From Gp7-AA10 sp035636095 (GTDB taxonomy: Bacteria > Acidobacteriota > Thermoanaerobaculia > Gp7-AA8), in assembly GCA_035636095.1 (NCBI GenBank), contig DASPZU010000001.1, forward strand, positions 12,395 through 76,394: a stretch of DNA of 64,000 bases, written 5' to 3'. Shown piece by piece: positions 1 through 9,193 of this stretch. Made by a program: the position numbers and the translations under genes. The notes under the pieces are model-generated. The model worked only from the letters and a program-made list of their open reading frames with translations. It ran no database searches and had not been told where the DNA came from. Position 1 is the stretch's first letter; every line of letters begins with the position of its first letter.

Positions 1-2234
1 GTGTCTTTGCCGTCTGTGATCACCACCAGCGCCTTTTGCCCTTTTGCGCCGGCGAAGTTGTAAAGCGAGTACACGATGGCGTCGTAGAGCGCGGTCGATT
101 CGTCTGTCCGCAGCTTCGCCAACCCCGTGGTGACCTCGGCGATGTTCGACGTCCAGCGCTGCACGACGTGCGGTTGCGCGTCGAACGATACGAGGAATGC
201 CCTGTCGCCCTTTTTCATCACGTTGATCAGAAACTCCGCCCCCGCCTTTTGGGCCTCGGCCAGACGCGGTTGCATCGATGTCGATGTATCGATGGCAAGG
301 CCGATGGCGAGAGGAAGGTTCGTCACGTGCTCGAATCGCGCCAGCTTCACCGGCTGACCTTCGTCGAACACGCTGAATGCCGACTGCGGCAAATCGCCGA
401 CCGGATGACCGTCGCGGATGACGGTCGTCGGCAGCTCGACCAGATGCACGCTGACTTCCTGCATGTACTGCGGCGTGTTGATCATCACCACATCTTCGAC
501 CGGCGGCTGGTCGGGATCGTCGAGAGTCGCCACCGCACGCAGGTAGCCGAGTCGTGAAGGCAGATCGACTGTTTGAACAAACGGCGGCTCGTAGAGAGTC
601 GCCAGTCGCGTTTCGTTGAGGTACAGCTCCAGCTTCTGAAGTTTTTTTCCTTCCGGGAGTGTGACGGCCATCTGCACGCGCGTTCTGCCGGACAGCTTCA
701 TGGCCACACGCGGGGAAACGATGCGGACTCGAAAATCCCCCCCTCCGGAGTTGACCACCAGCTCATCGCCGGCCACGAATTCACCTTTTGCGTTCAGCGC
801 GATGGCGCGCACGTGGTGGACCTGGGGGACCGCGCCGAGGTCGAGATCGAGCGCAAATGGCGGGGTGCGCTTGGTCATGATTTTTGTGGCGTCGAGGTAA
901 AACTCGACCGCTTTGATGTCGTCTCCGGAGGTGATGGTGTCGATGTGTTGCGGTCCGCTCAGCAGCGCATCGGGAAGCGGGACGATGCGCAATTTCGTCT
1001 GATTGGATTCGATGTCGTCGGCCGCCGCGGCGGGCTTACCCGATCCGATGTCCGGCACCACAATCATCTTTTCGACCACCGCCTCGGCGTTCGAATTGAG
1101 ATCGGTGAGCTTGATGCGCGATTTGTATTCGGCCGGCTGCAGGAAGCGATCGATCACCACTGCGATCGGGTCGCTCGCTGACTCGTATGGGTAATCGAAT
1201 CGGTAACGGTATGTCTCGAAGAGCTGGTCCTCTTTCAACACTTCGCCGACAACATCGATGCTGTAGAGCTTTACGCCGGAGACTTCCTTCATCACCAGCT
1301 TCGATCGCGGCACGAGGATGGTCATCTGCGCATCGGTGCGATTTCCCCGTCTCGCCGGAAACGCGATCGAGAAATTGGCCGGCAACTGCGGCGCGGTCGG
1401 ATTTGCGAGTACGATCGAGTGCAGGATCTTTCGGACGTCTTCGGCGTTCACAGGCGGAGGCTTGAACGCGTTCAGCCACGACGTCTGCGTAATCTGACTG
1501 CTCTGGATCACCTTGAGGATCTCTTTGCCGTCGAGGCACTCGCATTCCAGGCGCGTGATCAATTCATATCCGCACACCCTTACGCCAAAGACGCGCTCGA
1601 TGGCCGCGGCCTCGTTTTCCTCGGACAGCGCCATGATTTCCTGCGAAATCAGATCGGCGAGATTCTCCCTGGCGGTTTTCATCGAAAGCCACAGTCGGTA
1701 GTCGATTCCCGTTCTCGGCTGATAGAACACCAGGCGTACGTTGCGTCCGATCTCTGGTATGTAGCCGTACGTCCAAACTTCCAGCGGCTGAATGAGCTTG
1801 CAACCGGTGAAGCCGCCGTACATCTTCACCTCGAGCGGCTCGCCCTGGATCACATAGATTTTTCCGCGATCAGAAGCGACGGAACGGTATTTTTCTTTGG
1901 CGGTCTTCAGGCGGTCGTAGTACTGCTCGCGGACCTCGTTGACGCTGACGCCTTTCGCTTTCGCGCGCCGCTGCCAGAAATCGTCGATGTACAGATCGCG
2001 TTGGGCGTCGCTTTCGAGCTGCAGGAATGTGTCGAGCTCCTCGGGCTGCATGATCGGATCGACATCTGTCAAGAATTGTCTATATTTATCAGATAGATTT
2101 TTTATGCGCTCTTTTCTTTCGCCGCGGGAGAGCTTCTGCACATCGTGTGGCGCAGACACTCCTGTCTGCGCCTGCACCGGCAAGAGTGCCGATGCCACAA
2201 CCAGAAAAAAAATCGAGAGGATTCGCCGGGTCAT
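1..2234 (-). CDS. GWxTD/VWA domain secreted protein (3' end outside window)
   Basis: The protein begins MTRRILSIFFLVVASALL, a clear signal peptide ending near VQAQ. The next ~150 residues resemble the GWxTD domain of Acidobacteria and Bacteroidetes proteins (DPIMQPEELDTF, IDDFWQRRAKAKG). A middle region of predicted beta-sandwich repeats follows, then a von Willebrand A domain with an intact MIDAS motif DTSTS near residue 648. The reading frame runs off the left edge at VVITDGKD, still inside the VWA fold. Its ATG overlaps the nnr stop (ATGA), so it is probably the last gene of the leftward unit glycosyltransferase-nnr-this gene. The likely location is the periplasm or cell surface. The exact function is unknown; family-level confidence is good. 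Confidence 0.85.
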   Translation of the reverse strand, partial: MTRRILSIFFLVVASALLPVQAQTGVSAPHDVQKLSRGERKERIKNLSDKYRQFLTDVDPIMQPEELDTFLQLESDAQRDLYIDDFWQRRAKAKGVSVNEVREQYYDRLKTAKEKYRSVASDRGKIYVIQGEPLEVKMYGGFTGCKLIQPLEVWTYGYIPEIGRNVRLVFYQPRTGIDYRLWLSMKTARENLADLISQEIMALSEENEAAAIERVFGVRVCGYELITRLECECLDGKEILKVIQSSQITQTSWLNAFKPPPVNAEDVRKILHSIVLANPTAPQLPANFSIAFPARRGNRTDAQMTILVPRSKLVMKEVSGVKLYSIDVVGEVLKEDQLFETYRYRFDYPYESASDPIAVVIDRFLQPAEYKSRIKLTDLNSNAEAVVEKMIVVPDIGSGKPAAAADDIESNQTKLRIVPLPDALLSGPQHIDTITSGDDIKAVEFYLDATKIMTKRTPPFALDLDLGAVPQVHHVRAIALNAKGEFVAGDELVVNSGGGDFRVRIVSPRVAMKLSGRTRVQMAVTLPEGKKLQKLELYLNETRLATLYEPPFVQTVDLPSRLGYLRAVATLDDPDQPPVEDVVMINTPQYMQEVSVHLVELPTTVIRDGHPVGDLPQSAFSVFDEGQPVKLARFEHVTNLPLAIGLAIDTSTSMQPRLAEAQKAGAEFLINVMKKGDRAFLVSFDAQPHVVQRWTSNIAEVTTGLAKLRTDESTALYDAIVYSLYNFAGAKGQKALVVITDGKD

Positions 2235-3733
2235 CGAAGTCGCTGGATGGCCTTCGGAATGCGTTCGGCCAGATCGGTGGCCGCCAATCCTGTGTCGCCC
2301 ATTTCTTCCTTGAGGAGATCGCCGGCGAAGCCGTGGATGTAGACAGCGGCACAGGCGGCGTCGAAAGGATCGACCTCGCGCGCGAGAAAGGCTGCCATCA
2401 TCCCGCCTAACACATCGCCCATGCCTCCGGAGGCCATTCCGGGATTGCCGGTGGGATTCACGTTCACGTGGCCTTCCGGATCGGCGATCAGCGTCTGATG
2501 TCCTTTCAGGACCACAATGCACCTGCTCTCGCGCGCGGCCTGCCGCGCGATGTCGACGCGTTTCGAATTGACATCCGTCGTCTCGATTCCGAGGAGCCGC
2601 GCGATTTCGCCGGGATGGGGCGTGATGATGCGCGGCCGTCCGTGCGGATTGAGCTCGGTGGCGCGGCCGGCGAACGCGTTCAGCGCCGACGCGTCGATGA
2701 CCATCGGCAGCTCGATTGATGCCACGGTGGCGCGGACCCAGTTGTAGGCGCGATCGGTGTCGGGCAATCCCGGTCCAATCAAGACCGCCGATTTCTTTTG
2801 CAGAAACTCGTTGACGTCGCCGCCCGGGTACGTCATCGATTCGATGGAGGCGGCGTGGACGAGCTTCGCTGTTTCCGCGTCGGTCATCACGGTGACCAGT
2901 CCCGCGCCGGTGCGAATCGCACCGCGCGCGCCCATCACGGCCGCGCCGCTTCTGCCCGGCGACCCGGCGATGATCGCGACGTGGCCATACGTTCCTTTGT
3001 GCGTGCCGGCCAGACGCGGCTCGATGAACGGCCGGATCTCCGCCGGCGTGGTGAGCGCCAGAGTGACGCCCTGGTCCTGAATCGCGGCGTCGGGTATCGA
3101 AATGTCGGCCACGATGACTTCGCCGCACAGCACCGCCGCCGGCTCGAACACATGGCAGACTTTCGGCGCAGCGAAGGTGACCGTCACCGCCGCCTGCACG
3201 CACGGATCGAAAGGCTGGGCCGATGACGCGTTCGCGCCGCTGGGAACATCGACCGATACGATCGGGAGCGCGAGCTCGTTCATGGCGCGGATGACTTCGG
3301 CGTTGATCCCGTCCGGCGCGCGATTGAGTCCGGTTCCGAAAAGCGCGTCGACGATGACGTCGGCATCGCTGGCGTGAACGAGCGCTGCATTGAGCGAATC
3401 GGCGTCGGTGATCTCGTGCATCGGAAGCGCGAGGCGTTCGCAGATGGTGAGGTTCGTCTCCGCGTCGCCGGTGACCTTCCGACGATCGCCGACCATGAAG
3501 ACCGCCGGCACGACGCCGCGATTCTCGAGATGCCGCGCCACCGCCAGACCGTCGCCGCCGTTCGATCCCGTTCCGCAGAAGATCGACACGCGTTCGCAAT
3601 TGGCGTAGTGCTCGAAGATCGCGTCGACCACGGCCGTGGCTGCGTTTTCCATGAGCAGAAGCGATGGAATCGCAAAACGGTCGGTGGCCCGGCGATCGAT
3701 GTTCCGCATTTGCTCGGCGGTCAGGATCTTCAT
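2231..3733 (-). CDS. nnr: Bifunctional NAD(P)H-hydrate epimerase / ADP-dependent dehydratase
   Basis: This 500-residue cytosolic metabolite-repair enzyme converts damaged NAD(P)HX back to NAD(P)H. The N-terminal YjeF_N epimerase domain (residues ~1-210) carries the GTGSNGGDGLAVARHL motif. The C-terminal ribokinase-like dehydratase (~225-500) shows AGSPGRSGAAVMGARGA, KGHQTLI and the signature NPGMASGGMGDVLGG. The length matches the fused bacterial form. It starts at ATG 3733 just left of a heptad-repeat hairpin, and its TGA overlaps the ATG of the next leftward gene. The product is housekeeping and not obviously linked to its VWA neighbour. Confidence 0.96.
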   Translation of the reverse strand: MKILTAEQMRNIDRRATDRFAIPSLLLMENAATAVVDAIFEHYANCERVSIFCGTGSNGGDGLAVARHLENRGVVPAVFMVGDRRKVTGDAETNLTICERLALPMHEITDADSLNAALVHASDADVIVDALFGTGLNRAPDGINAEVIRAMNELALPIVSVDVPSGANASSAQPFDPCVQAAVTVTFAAPKVCHVFEPAAVLCGEVIVADISIPDAAIQDQGVTLALTTPAEIRPFIEPRLAGTHKGTYGHVAIIAGSPGRSGAAVMGARGAIRTGAGLVTVMTDAETAKLVHAASIESMTYPGGDVNEFLQKKSAVLIGPGLPDTDRAYNWVRATVASIELPMVIDASALNAFAGRATELNPHGRPRIITPHPGEIARLLGIETTDVNSKRVDIARQAARESRCIVVLKGHQTLIADPEGHVNVNPTGNPGMASGGMGDVLGGMMAAFLAREVDPFDAACAAVYIHGFAGDLLKEEMGDTGLAATDLAERIPKAIQRLR

Positions 3734-3745
3734 GGCTGATTCGAA

Positions 3746-3780
3746 GAAGTTCGAAGTTCGAGGTTCGAACTTCGAACTTC
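3746..3780. repeat. Heptad-repeat palindrome, 16-bp perfect stem
   Basis: Imperfect copies of the 7-mer aagttcg (3746-3761) are followed by their exact complement (3765-3780) around a 3-nt GGT loop. It fills the gap between the glycosyltransferase stop and the nnr start on the minus strand. It could act as a terminator or RNA-processing hairpin, although no T-run follows it. It is one member of a family of seven such arrays in the window. Confidence 0.85.
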
Positions 3781-3788
3781 ACGCCTCT

Positions 3789-4481
3789 TCATGCCGCCAT
3801 TCCCCACGATCGTAGAAGCTGCGGCAGCTCACCTTCCGCTTCGCGCGTCTCCCGCGCGAAACGCTGCAGATCTTCGATGACGTCGATGTCGTCGCGTGTC
3901 GGAAGCACTGCGGCGGCGTGATTCCAATCGCGAATGTGTTGCAGTGTCGACTGCAGGACCGAATCGCTGCCCCAGTCGATGTCGAAGAAAACCTCGGGAT
4001 TGAATGCCGCGGCGCGACAGCCGATCAGGTAGTAGCCGCCGTCCTTGGCCGGACCGACGACCCACTCGCACGATTCGAGCAGGCCGAATGCGTGATCGAC
4101 GATCTCACGCGAAAGGCGCGGATCGTCGACGCCGATCGCGATGACCTTTTGTGCGCGATGAAAAAAGAACCGCTCTGAAAATGCCATCGACAGCCGGTCG
4201 CCCAGGTTCGATCCGGCCTGCATGACCAGAGTGTGCGCGCCGAACGCGCGTTGCAGCGTTTCTCCGTTCGCTGACTGCGTCGGCGCCCAGGCAATCTCGA
4301 TTTCGAGATCGCCGGTCGACTCGCCAATCGCGCGCAGAAGATCGTGCAGCATCGCTGCGTACACCGCCAGCGTTTTCTCGGCGCCGATCGACTCGGCGAG
4401 TCGCGTCTTCACTTTTCCGAGCTCGGGCAGCCGCGCGAACACCAGCAGCCGCTGGGGGGGCGGCGGGAGGGTGGCAAACAC
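3789..4481 (-). CDS. TIGR04282-family glycosyltransferase-like protein (DUF2064)
   Basis: The roughly 230-residue product starts at GTG 4481. It shows the family's opening LLVFARLPELGKVKTRLAES, a nucleotide-sugar transferase-like Rossmann core, IAIGVDDPRLS at the expected metal/nucleotide region and the hallmark GPAKDGGYYLIGC. Members are often annotated as glycosyltransferase or DUF2064, with uncertain substrates. The open frame extends further upstream, but only antisense to the divergent SAM hydrolase gene, so I cut it at GTG 4481; a GTG at about 4443 is the alternative start. Only 21 bp separate it from the divergent start at 4503. Confidence 0.85.
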   Translation of the reverse strand: MFATLPPPPQRLLVFARLPELGKVKTRLAESIGAEKTLAVYAAMLHDLLRAIGESTGDLEIEIAWAPTQSANGETLQRAFGAHTLVMQAGSNLGDRLSMAFSERFFFHRAQKVIAIGVDDPRLSREIVDHAFGLLESCEWVVGPAKDGGYYLIGCRAAAFNPEVFFDIDWGSDSVLQSTLQHIRDWNHAAAVLPTRDDIDVIEDLQRFARETREAEGELPQLLRSWGMAA

Positions 4482-4502
4482 AGGCGAAGTATAGTTCTCG
4501 CA

Positions 4503-5243
4503 GTGCGGCGTGTTGCTTTGATCACCGACTTCGGTACGCGCGATCCGTACGTCGCAGCCATGAAGGGCGTGATCGCGTCGCGCACCGAGGCTCCCATCGT
4601 CGATTGCACGCACGACATTGAGCCCTTCGATGTCTGGCAGGCGGCCTTTTACATTCGCTCGATCGCGCGTTACTGGCCCGACGGAACAATCTTCACGGTG
4701 GTCGTCGATCCGGGGGTGGGGACCTCGCGACGGATCGTGGCCGTCGATTCCGCGGGCCAGATTTTTCTCGCGCCCGACAACGGCGTGCTGACGTTCGTGA
4801 TTGGGATCGCGCACAGCGTCGAAAACGAATCGCTGTTTCTGCCCAACGGCAGCACGACCTTTCACGGACGCGATCGCATTGCGCCGGTGGCGGCCGCGCT
4901 CGCGAATGGATTGTCGATCGAGCAGCTCGGGCCGCGTGTCGACGATCTGGTTCGGATCGAATATCAGCCTCCGACTTACGACCGCCGCCAAATCGAGGGA
5001 ACGATCGTGTCGATCGATCGTTTCGGCAATCTGATCACCGACATCGAGCGAAGCCGGATTCCGTTTGCGAGTTTCGCGATGCAATCGCCCGACATCACTC
5101 GCATTGCGACGACCTACAGCGGCGACGGACCATTCCTGATCGTCGGATCGACGGGTTGTATCGAGATCTCCTTCGCTGGAGCGAGCGCGGCGGTGGCCTT
5201 GCAACTGAAGCGCGGCCATCGCGTCACGGTCGTGCCGGCGTGA
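4503..5243 (+). CDS. S-adenosyl-L-methionine hydrolase (SAM hydroxide adenosyltransferase, DUF62)
   Basis: The product hydrolyses SAM to adenosine and methionine in characterised family members. The diagnostic N-terminal ALITDFGTRDPYVAAMKGV is present, then DCTHDIEPFDV, VDPGVGT, APDNGVL, FHGRDRIAPVAA and the C-terminal SIDRFGNLITDI. It is about 246 residues, slightly short for the family. The start is GTG 4503, directly before the conserved N-terminus; the open frame further upstream is antisense to the neighbouring glycosyltransferase. Its stop overlaps the GTG start of the penicillin-binding protein (GTGA), suggesting co-transcription. Confidence 0.92.
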   Translation: MRRVALITDFGTRDPYVAAMKGVIASRTEAPIVDCTHDIEPFDVWQAAFYIRSIARYWPDGTIFTVVVDPGVGTSRRIVAVDSAGQIFLAPDNGVLTFVIGIAHSVENESLFLPNGSTTFHGRDRIAPVAAALANGLSIEQLGPRVDDLVRIEYQPPTYDRRQIEGTIVSIDRFGNLITDIERSRIPFASFAMQSPDITRIATTYSGDGPFLIVGSTGCIEISFAGASAAVALQLKRGHRVTVVPA

Positions 5244-6748
5244 AGCGGGTTGCGCTTCTCGTCATCGTCGTTGCGCTGGCGGCATTGGGCGCGGTCTCGA
5301 TTCCGATCATCGAGGCTCGCAATGCGTGGCGCCGCGGCAACGATGCCGAGGCCATGGCGATAGCGCAGCGGTGGTCGTGGTTGCCGTTCCCGCTGCTGGA
5401 CAAAACGGAAGTTGCTCAGCGTCTCTTTTCGCGCGAACGGTACGCTGATTTTCTCGCGTACGACGCTGTGATCCGCGATTCTCATGACCCTCCACAGGTC
5501 CTTCTGTATCGCGCCGCTGCTTATGCGGCGACGGAGCAGATCCCAAAAGCAGACGCGACGCTGCAGGCAATCGACGCGCGGACGCCGAAGTACAACGTCC
5601 TGCGAGCGGCAATCGAAGAGAGAAAGGGCGGCGCGGCCTCGTACGTCTTCGATCGGGCCGGTCGCGTGATCGGCATGTATCGCGACCATGCAGTCGTCGC
5701 CACCGACCCTGATTTCGCGCCGCTGGTCGAAGCAAAAGGCGGCGCGCTGACGTTTGGTGCGCGCGTCGCTGAGATCGGCCCGAATGCGACCATCGATACG
5801 ACGCTCGATCCTTTCGTGCAGAAAGCGGCGCTGGCTGCCCTCGGCAACTATCGCGGGTCGCTGGTGGCCATTGATCCGCGAACGAACGAGGTCCTCGCGA
5901 TCGCGAACAGCGGCCCGGGCACGAATCGCGCCTTCGAAAACGAATATGAGCCGGGCTCGGTCGTCAAGGTTCTCACCGGACTGAACGCGTTGAGCGGCGC
6001 CGCCAACGTCGACGCCATGTTTCCCTACGTATGCAACGGCGTGTTGATGATCGACGGACGTCGCTTCGTCGATTGGGTGCCGCAGGGTCACGGCAAATTG
6101 AACAGCTTCGAAGATGCGCTGGCCGTCTCCTGCAACGTCTTCTTCGCCGACCTCGGCCTTCATTTGGGGCGCGACCGGCTCGAACGCTCCATGCGCTCCG
6201 CCGGCTTCGACGCCCAGGCAAACCTCGGCATCTTCCAGGTTCCGTTGGGGAAAACCGTCGGGCGCGTGTTCGACAACTTCGAGACCGCGTTCTTCGCGAT
6301 CGGCCTCGAGCACGAAGAGATTAATGCCATCCATCTGGCAATGCTGGCGTCAATGGTCGCCAATCGCGGAGTGCTCACCACTCCGCGCCTTCTCCGCCAG
6401 CGCCGCTCGATCCTCGGTGATGTGGTGATGACGGCACCGCCGCAAGGGAGAACGCGCATCGCAACGGCGGCGGCCGCGGAACGCATGATTCACGCAATGC
6501 AGGCGGTGGCGACGCAGCCGCGCGGCACCGGACGTCGCGCGCCGGTGGAGGGTTTGTCGCTGGCGATGAAGACCGGCACGTCCGGCGATCGCAAGGCGGG
6601 CCTGGAGGCGTTGATCATGGCTTTCTCGCCGGTCGACAATCCGAAGATCGCGTTCGGCGTGATCGCGGAAGGTGCGGGCCCGGCGGAGTATGCCGGCGCG
6701 AAGATCGCGCACGATTTCCTGGAGCGGATGCGAGGGGCGCTACAATGA
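5240..6748 (+). CDS. Penicillin-binding protein, transpeptidase domain
   Basis: The 502-residue protein begins with a single N-terminal membrane anchor (VKRVALLVIVVALAALG). A ~170-residue helical segment of unclear function follows, then a transpeptidase domain. All three active-site motifs are visible: SVVK (SxxK, nucleophile Ser) near residue 240, SCN near residue 297 and KTG (AMKTGTSG) near residue 445. It lacks a clear FtsI-type dimerisation domain, so it may be a divergent class B PBP of periplasmic peptidoglycan cross-linking. The start GTG 5240 overlaps the SAM hydrolase stop. Confidence 0.88.
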   Translation: MKRVALLVIVVALAALGAVSIPIIEARNAWRRGNDAEAMAIAQRWSWLPFPLLDKTEVAQRLFSRERYADFLAYDAVIRDSHDPPQVLLYRAAAYAATEQIPKADATLQAIDARTPKYNVLRAAIEERKGGAASYVFDRAGRVIGMYRDHAVVATDPDFAPLVEAKGGALTFGARVAEIGPNATIDTTLDPFVQKAALAALGNYRGSLVAIDPRTNEVLAIANSGPGTNRAFENEYEPGSVVKVLTGLNALSGAANVDAMFPYVCNGVLMIDGRRFVDWVPQGHGKLNSFEDALAVSCNVFFADLGLHLGRDRLERSMRSAGFDAQANLGIFQVPLGKTVGRVFDNFETAFFAIGLEHEEINAIHLAMLASMVANRGVLTTPRLLRQRRSILGDVVMTAPPQGRTRIATAAAAERMIHAMQAVATQPRGTGRRAPVEGLSLAMKTGTSGDRKAGLEALIMAFSPVDNPKIAFGVIAEGAGPAEYAGAKIAHDFLERMRGALQ

Positions 6749-6751
6749 ATC

Positions 6752-7132
6752 ATGGCCTCCGGCCGTGACCGTCGTCGCTCGCAGCGATTCCCCACGCCGT
6801 CCATTCCGGTTCAACTTTCCGAGATCAACGGCGAGCTCATCGATCTCTCCATGAGTGGAGCGGCCGTCATTCATCGTTCGCCGATCAAGCCGGGATCGTC
6901 GTGCACGCTCATTTTTCCGAGCCACGGCGGCTTCTACATCCCGTGCGAAGTTCTTCGATCGGTGGTGCAGGTGCGACGTGGCGCATCGGCGCCGGAGTAC
7001 GTCTTCCGGTCGGCGATTCAATTCAATCCCATCCCGCCCGAGCAGGAGCCGTCGCTGCGCGAGTTCCTGCAGATTCAGATCGACAAGCTGCGCCAGAAAC
7101 AGGCCGAGGCGGCGGCGCAGCAGGCCGAGTGA
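6752..7132 (+). CDS. PilZ domain protein
   Basis: This 126-residue cytosolic protein carries the two c-di-GMP-binding signatures of PilZ: an arginine motif RRRSQR at residues ~7-12 and DLSMSGA near residue 32. It ends in a glutamine/alanine-rich helix (KLRQKQAEAAAQQAE). It begins 3 bp after the penicillin-binding protein stop, so the two are probably one transcript, which may link c-di-GMP signalling to envelope synthesis. Its TGA abuts the stop of the convergent ubiE gene (TGATCA). Confidence 0.9.
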   Translation: MASGRDRRRSQRFPTPSIPVQLSEINGELIDLSMSGAAVIHRSPIKPGSSCTLIFPSHGGFYIPCEVLRSVVQVRRGASAPEYVFRSAIQFNPIPPEQEPSLREFLQIQIDKLRQKQAEAAAQQAE

Positions 7133-7861
7133 TCAGCGGCCGGCCGAATATTCGCTGAAGATTCCGATGTCGACGTTGCGTCGCGGCTCGCGAAAGCCGG
7201 CGCCCTGCAGCGCGCTGAGAATCACATTCGGCCGTACGCACTCCCGGGTGGTCGCCCAGTAGTAGCGCAGCATCTTTCCCACACGCGCACGTCGGGTGAG
7301 GAGAGCTGCGGCCGCGGGAACAAATCCGCCCATGTAGGCGCCCAGGAGACTGCGGGCGATGCGGGATTGGGGGGCGGTGATCTCGAGGATCACGATCTTG
7401 CCGTTCGGGCGAAGCACGCGCGCGCATTCGTTGAAGACACGATCGAGATCGCCGAAGTGGCGCAGCGCGAAACCGATGGTGATGCAGTCGAATGTCTGAT
7501 CGCGAAAGGGAAGGCGCTCGCTTCTGGCCTGGACGTTCGGGAACTGCGCTTTTTGGCGGCCGGCGATCAACATACCGATGCTCGGGTCGAGTCCGATCAC
7601 CGAGTGTCCCTCGCCGATGACATCTGCCGCGGCCCTCGCCACGACGCCGGTGCCGGTGGCGATGTCGAGAACACGATCGCCCCGCCGCAGGCCCGCTCGC
7701 GTCAAAGCCTGACGGCGGTACCAATTACCCGAGCCGAAAGAGAGGAAGGCGATCGCCCAGTCGTACCAGGGGGCGGTTCCGTCAAAAAGGTCGCGAACAA
7801 AATGCTCGCGCTCGCCAGGGTGACGATAGAAAGCCCGAAGCGGAGGGTGGGGCGAGGTCAA
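7133..7861 (-). CDS. ubiE: Demethylmenaquinone/ubiquinone methyltransferase UbiE/MenG family
   Basis: This 242-residue class I SAM methyltransferase catalyses the C-methylation step of menaquinone (or ubiquinone) synthesis in characterised relatives. Visible motifs are FVRDLFDGTAPWYDWA at the N-terminus, the SAM loop VLDIATGTGVVARAA, GLDPSIGML, and the family signature FDCITIGFALRHFGDLDRVF. The predicted start is a TTG at 7861; no better in-frame ATG precedes the conserved region. The gene is convergent with PilZ and divergent from the secreted protein at 7929. Quinone type cannot be told from sequence alone. Confidence 0.9.
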   Translation of the reverse strand: MTSPHPPLRAFYRHPGEREHFVRDLFDGTAPWYDWAIAFLSFGSGNWYRRQALTRAGLRRGDRVLDIATGTGVVARAAADVIGEGHSVIGLDPSIGMLIAGRQKAQFPNVQARSERLPFRDQTFDCITIGFALRHFGDLDRVFNECARVLRPNGKIVILEITAPQSRIARSLLGAYMGGFVPAAAALLTRRARVGKMLRYYWATTRECVRPNVILSALQGAGFREPRRNVDIGIFSEYSAGR

Positions 7862-7928
7862 GGCGACAAATTCTAAGTTATCATTTGCAGCGTTCTCACA
7901 ACCAAAAATTCAGGAGGAACAGAATCGC

Positions 7929-8792
7929 ATGAAGAGATGTCTGGCAGTGTTGTTTTGTCTAGCATTGGTTTCGTTCCCCGTCTTTGCCGATAATCACAAG
8001 ACCAAAGACAAAGGCCACGACCAGGAAACCAACGAACCCGCCAACAACGGGGCCCGTGTCAGGCCCGGCGGCGCGGGGCAACTGGTCGATCATGGCGGGC
8101 CGGTGATCACCGATGCCAAAGTGGTCTTCATCTTCTGGGGCTGGGCCTCGAACACCACCGATCCGTATGTCAGTGAGCTGGTCTCGTTCCGCGCGAACGG
8201 CATGATCACCCACATCGGAATGCTGGCTCAGTATCGCAACACCGGTTCGACCGGACTTGTCGGAACGCAGCCGGATGTCTTCGACCCCGTTCCTCCTCCT
8301 TTGACCGCGGTCACCGATGCCATGGTGCAGACGAAAGCTAATGTGTCCTGCACCTTGCTGGCGGGCGGCTGCCGGACCGACACGATCTACGAGGTCTTCA
8401 TCCCTGCCGGTTATTACTCCTCGGACGGCGGCTCGACTTCCTGCGGCGGCCCGAACCTGCAGTACTGCGCCTATCACGGCAACGGCGACGGCGTGAATCT
8501 CGCGACCAACATCAAGTATTCGATTCAGCCGTACCCGAGCTGCTCCGGATGCCACGGACTGGCGAGCTGGACGAACTTCAACGACCAGGAACATTTCGTC
8601 GTTCACGAGACGCGCGAAGCGATGAGCGATCCACAGCTCAATGCCTGGTTTGATCGCGCCGGCTTCGAAGCCGACGACAAGTGTGCCTGGGGCGGGGCGA
8701 CGCTGGCCTTTCTGTTCGAGGAGACTGTCGGCGGCCACACCTATGCGTATCAGATGGAGTATTCCAACGCGGTTCGCAACTGCGTCAAGTGA
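7929..8792 (+). CDS. Secreted protein with HExxE-type motif, EXORDIUM-like
   Basis: A strong Shine-Dalgarno (aggagg, 7913-7918) precedes the ATG. The protein has a signal peptide (MKRCLAVLFCLALVSFPVFA), a polar linker and a globular domain starting GGPVITDAKVVFIFWGW. It contains paired cysteines (VSCTLLAGGC, SCGGPNLQYC, CSGC). Near residue 222 is VVHETREAMSDP, resembling the HEYxEAVTDP segment of bacterial proteins related to plant phosphate-induced EXORDIUM, some of which look like degenerate metalloproteases. The activity is unproven. It is a single gene, ending just before a palindromic octad array. Confidence 0.7.
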   Translation: MKRCLAVLFCLALVSFPVFADNHKTKDKGHDQETNEPANNGARVRPGGAGQLVDHGGPVITDAKVVFIFWGWASNTTDPYVSELVSFRANGMITHIGMLAQYRNTGSTGLVGTQPDVFDPVPPPLTAVTDAMVQTKANVSCTLLAGGCRTDTIYEVFIPAGYYSSDGGSTSCGGPNLQYCAYHGNGDGVNLATNIKYSIQPYPSCSGCHGLASWTNFNDQEHFVVHETREAMSDPQLNAWFDRAGFEADDKCAWGGATLAFLFEETVGGHTYAYQMEYSNAVRNCVK

Positions 8793-8798
8793 TGAACA

Positions 8799-8874
8799 GT
8801 TAGGACGTTAGGCGGTTGGGATGTTAGACGTCCCAACCGCCCGTTCCAACGTCCTAACGTCCCAACGTCCTAAC
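8799..8874. terminator. Octad-repeat double hairpin between convergent genes
   Basis: An inner perfect 11-bp stem (8811-8821 with 8831-8841, 9-nt loop) lies inside an outer 11-bp pairing of 8799-8809 with 8848-8858, and equally with 8864-8874. The arms are built from imperfect 8-mers of the type ttaggacg. The position between the convergent stops at 8792 and 8870 suggests a bidirectional terminator. The right edge overlaps the last codons of the lipoprotein gene. Confidence 0.7.
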
Positions 8875-9193
8875 CCCCGCGGTTCCAGTTCTCCGTGATG
8901 TCGAAGAAGACGGTCTTCTTCTCGCCGTTCGGCAGTTCGATCTTCACCACGTCGTAGCGCCGGCCGTTCTGGACTCCCACGCCGCCGAAGTAACGGCGAA
9001 ACTTACCGAACCGAGCAAGCAGCCAGTCGTTTTCGAAATCGAGACCGCCGTTGGGCGCGTCGGCCGGAACGGCGACCGCGGTCTCCATGAAATCGCCGAG
9101 ACGATCGACGAGCGCAGAAGCCGAAACCTCTTTCGGTGGCGGAGCGCTCTTGCAGCCTGCGATCAGCAGCGCAGCCGCCAGGAGTCTTTTCAT
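8870..9193 (-). CDS. Small predicted lipoprotein
   Basis: The product is 107 residues: MKRLLAAALLIAGCKSAPPPKE, a lipobox (LIAGC) with the modified Cys at residue 14. A short domain follows that contains GRRYDVVKIELPNGEKKTVF and ends FFDITENWNRGG. No family was recognised. The ATG at 9193 overlaps the nadE stop (ATGA), so it is translationally coupled to nadE. The frame is open further upstream but only antisense-like, arginine-rich sequence is found there, so I take ATG 9193 as the start. Confidence 0.75.
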   Translation of the reverse strand: MKRLLAAALLIAGCKSAPPPKEVSASALVDRLGDFMETAVAVPADAPNGGLDFENDWLLARFGKFRRYFGGVGVQNGRRYDVVKIELPNGEKKTVFFDITENWNRGG

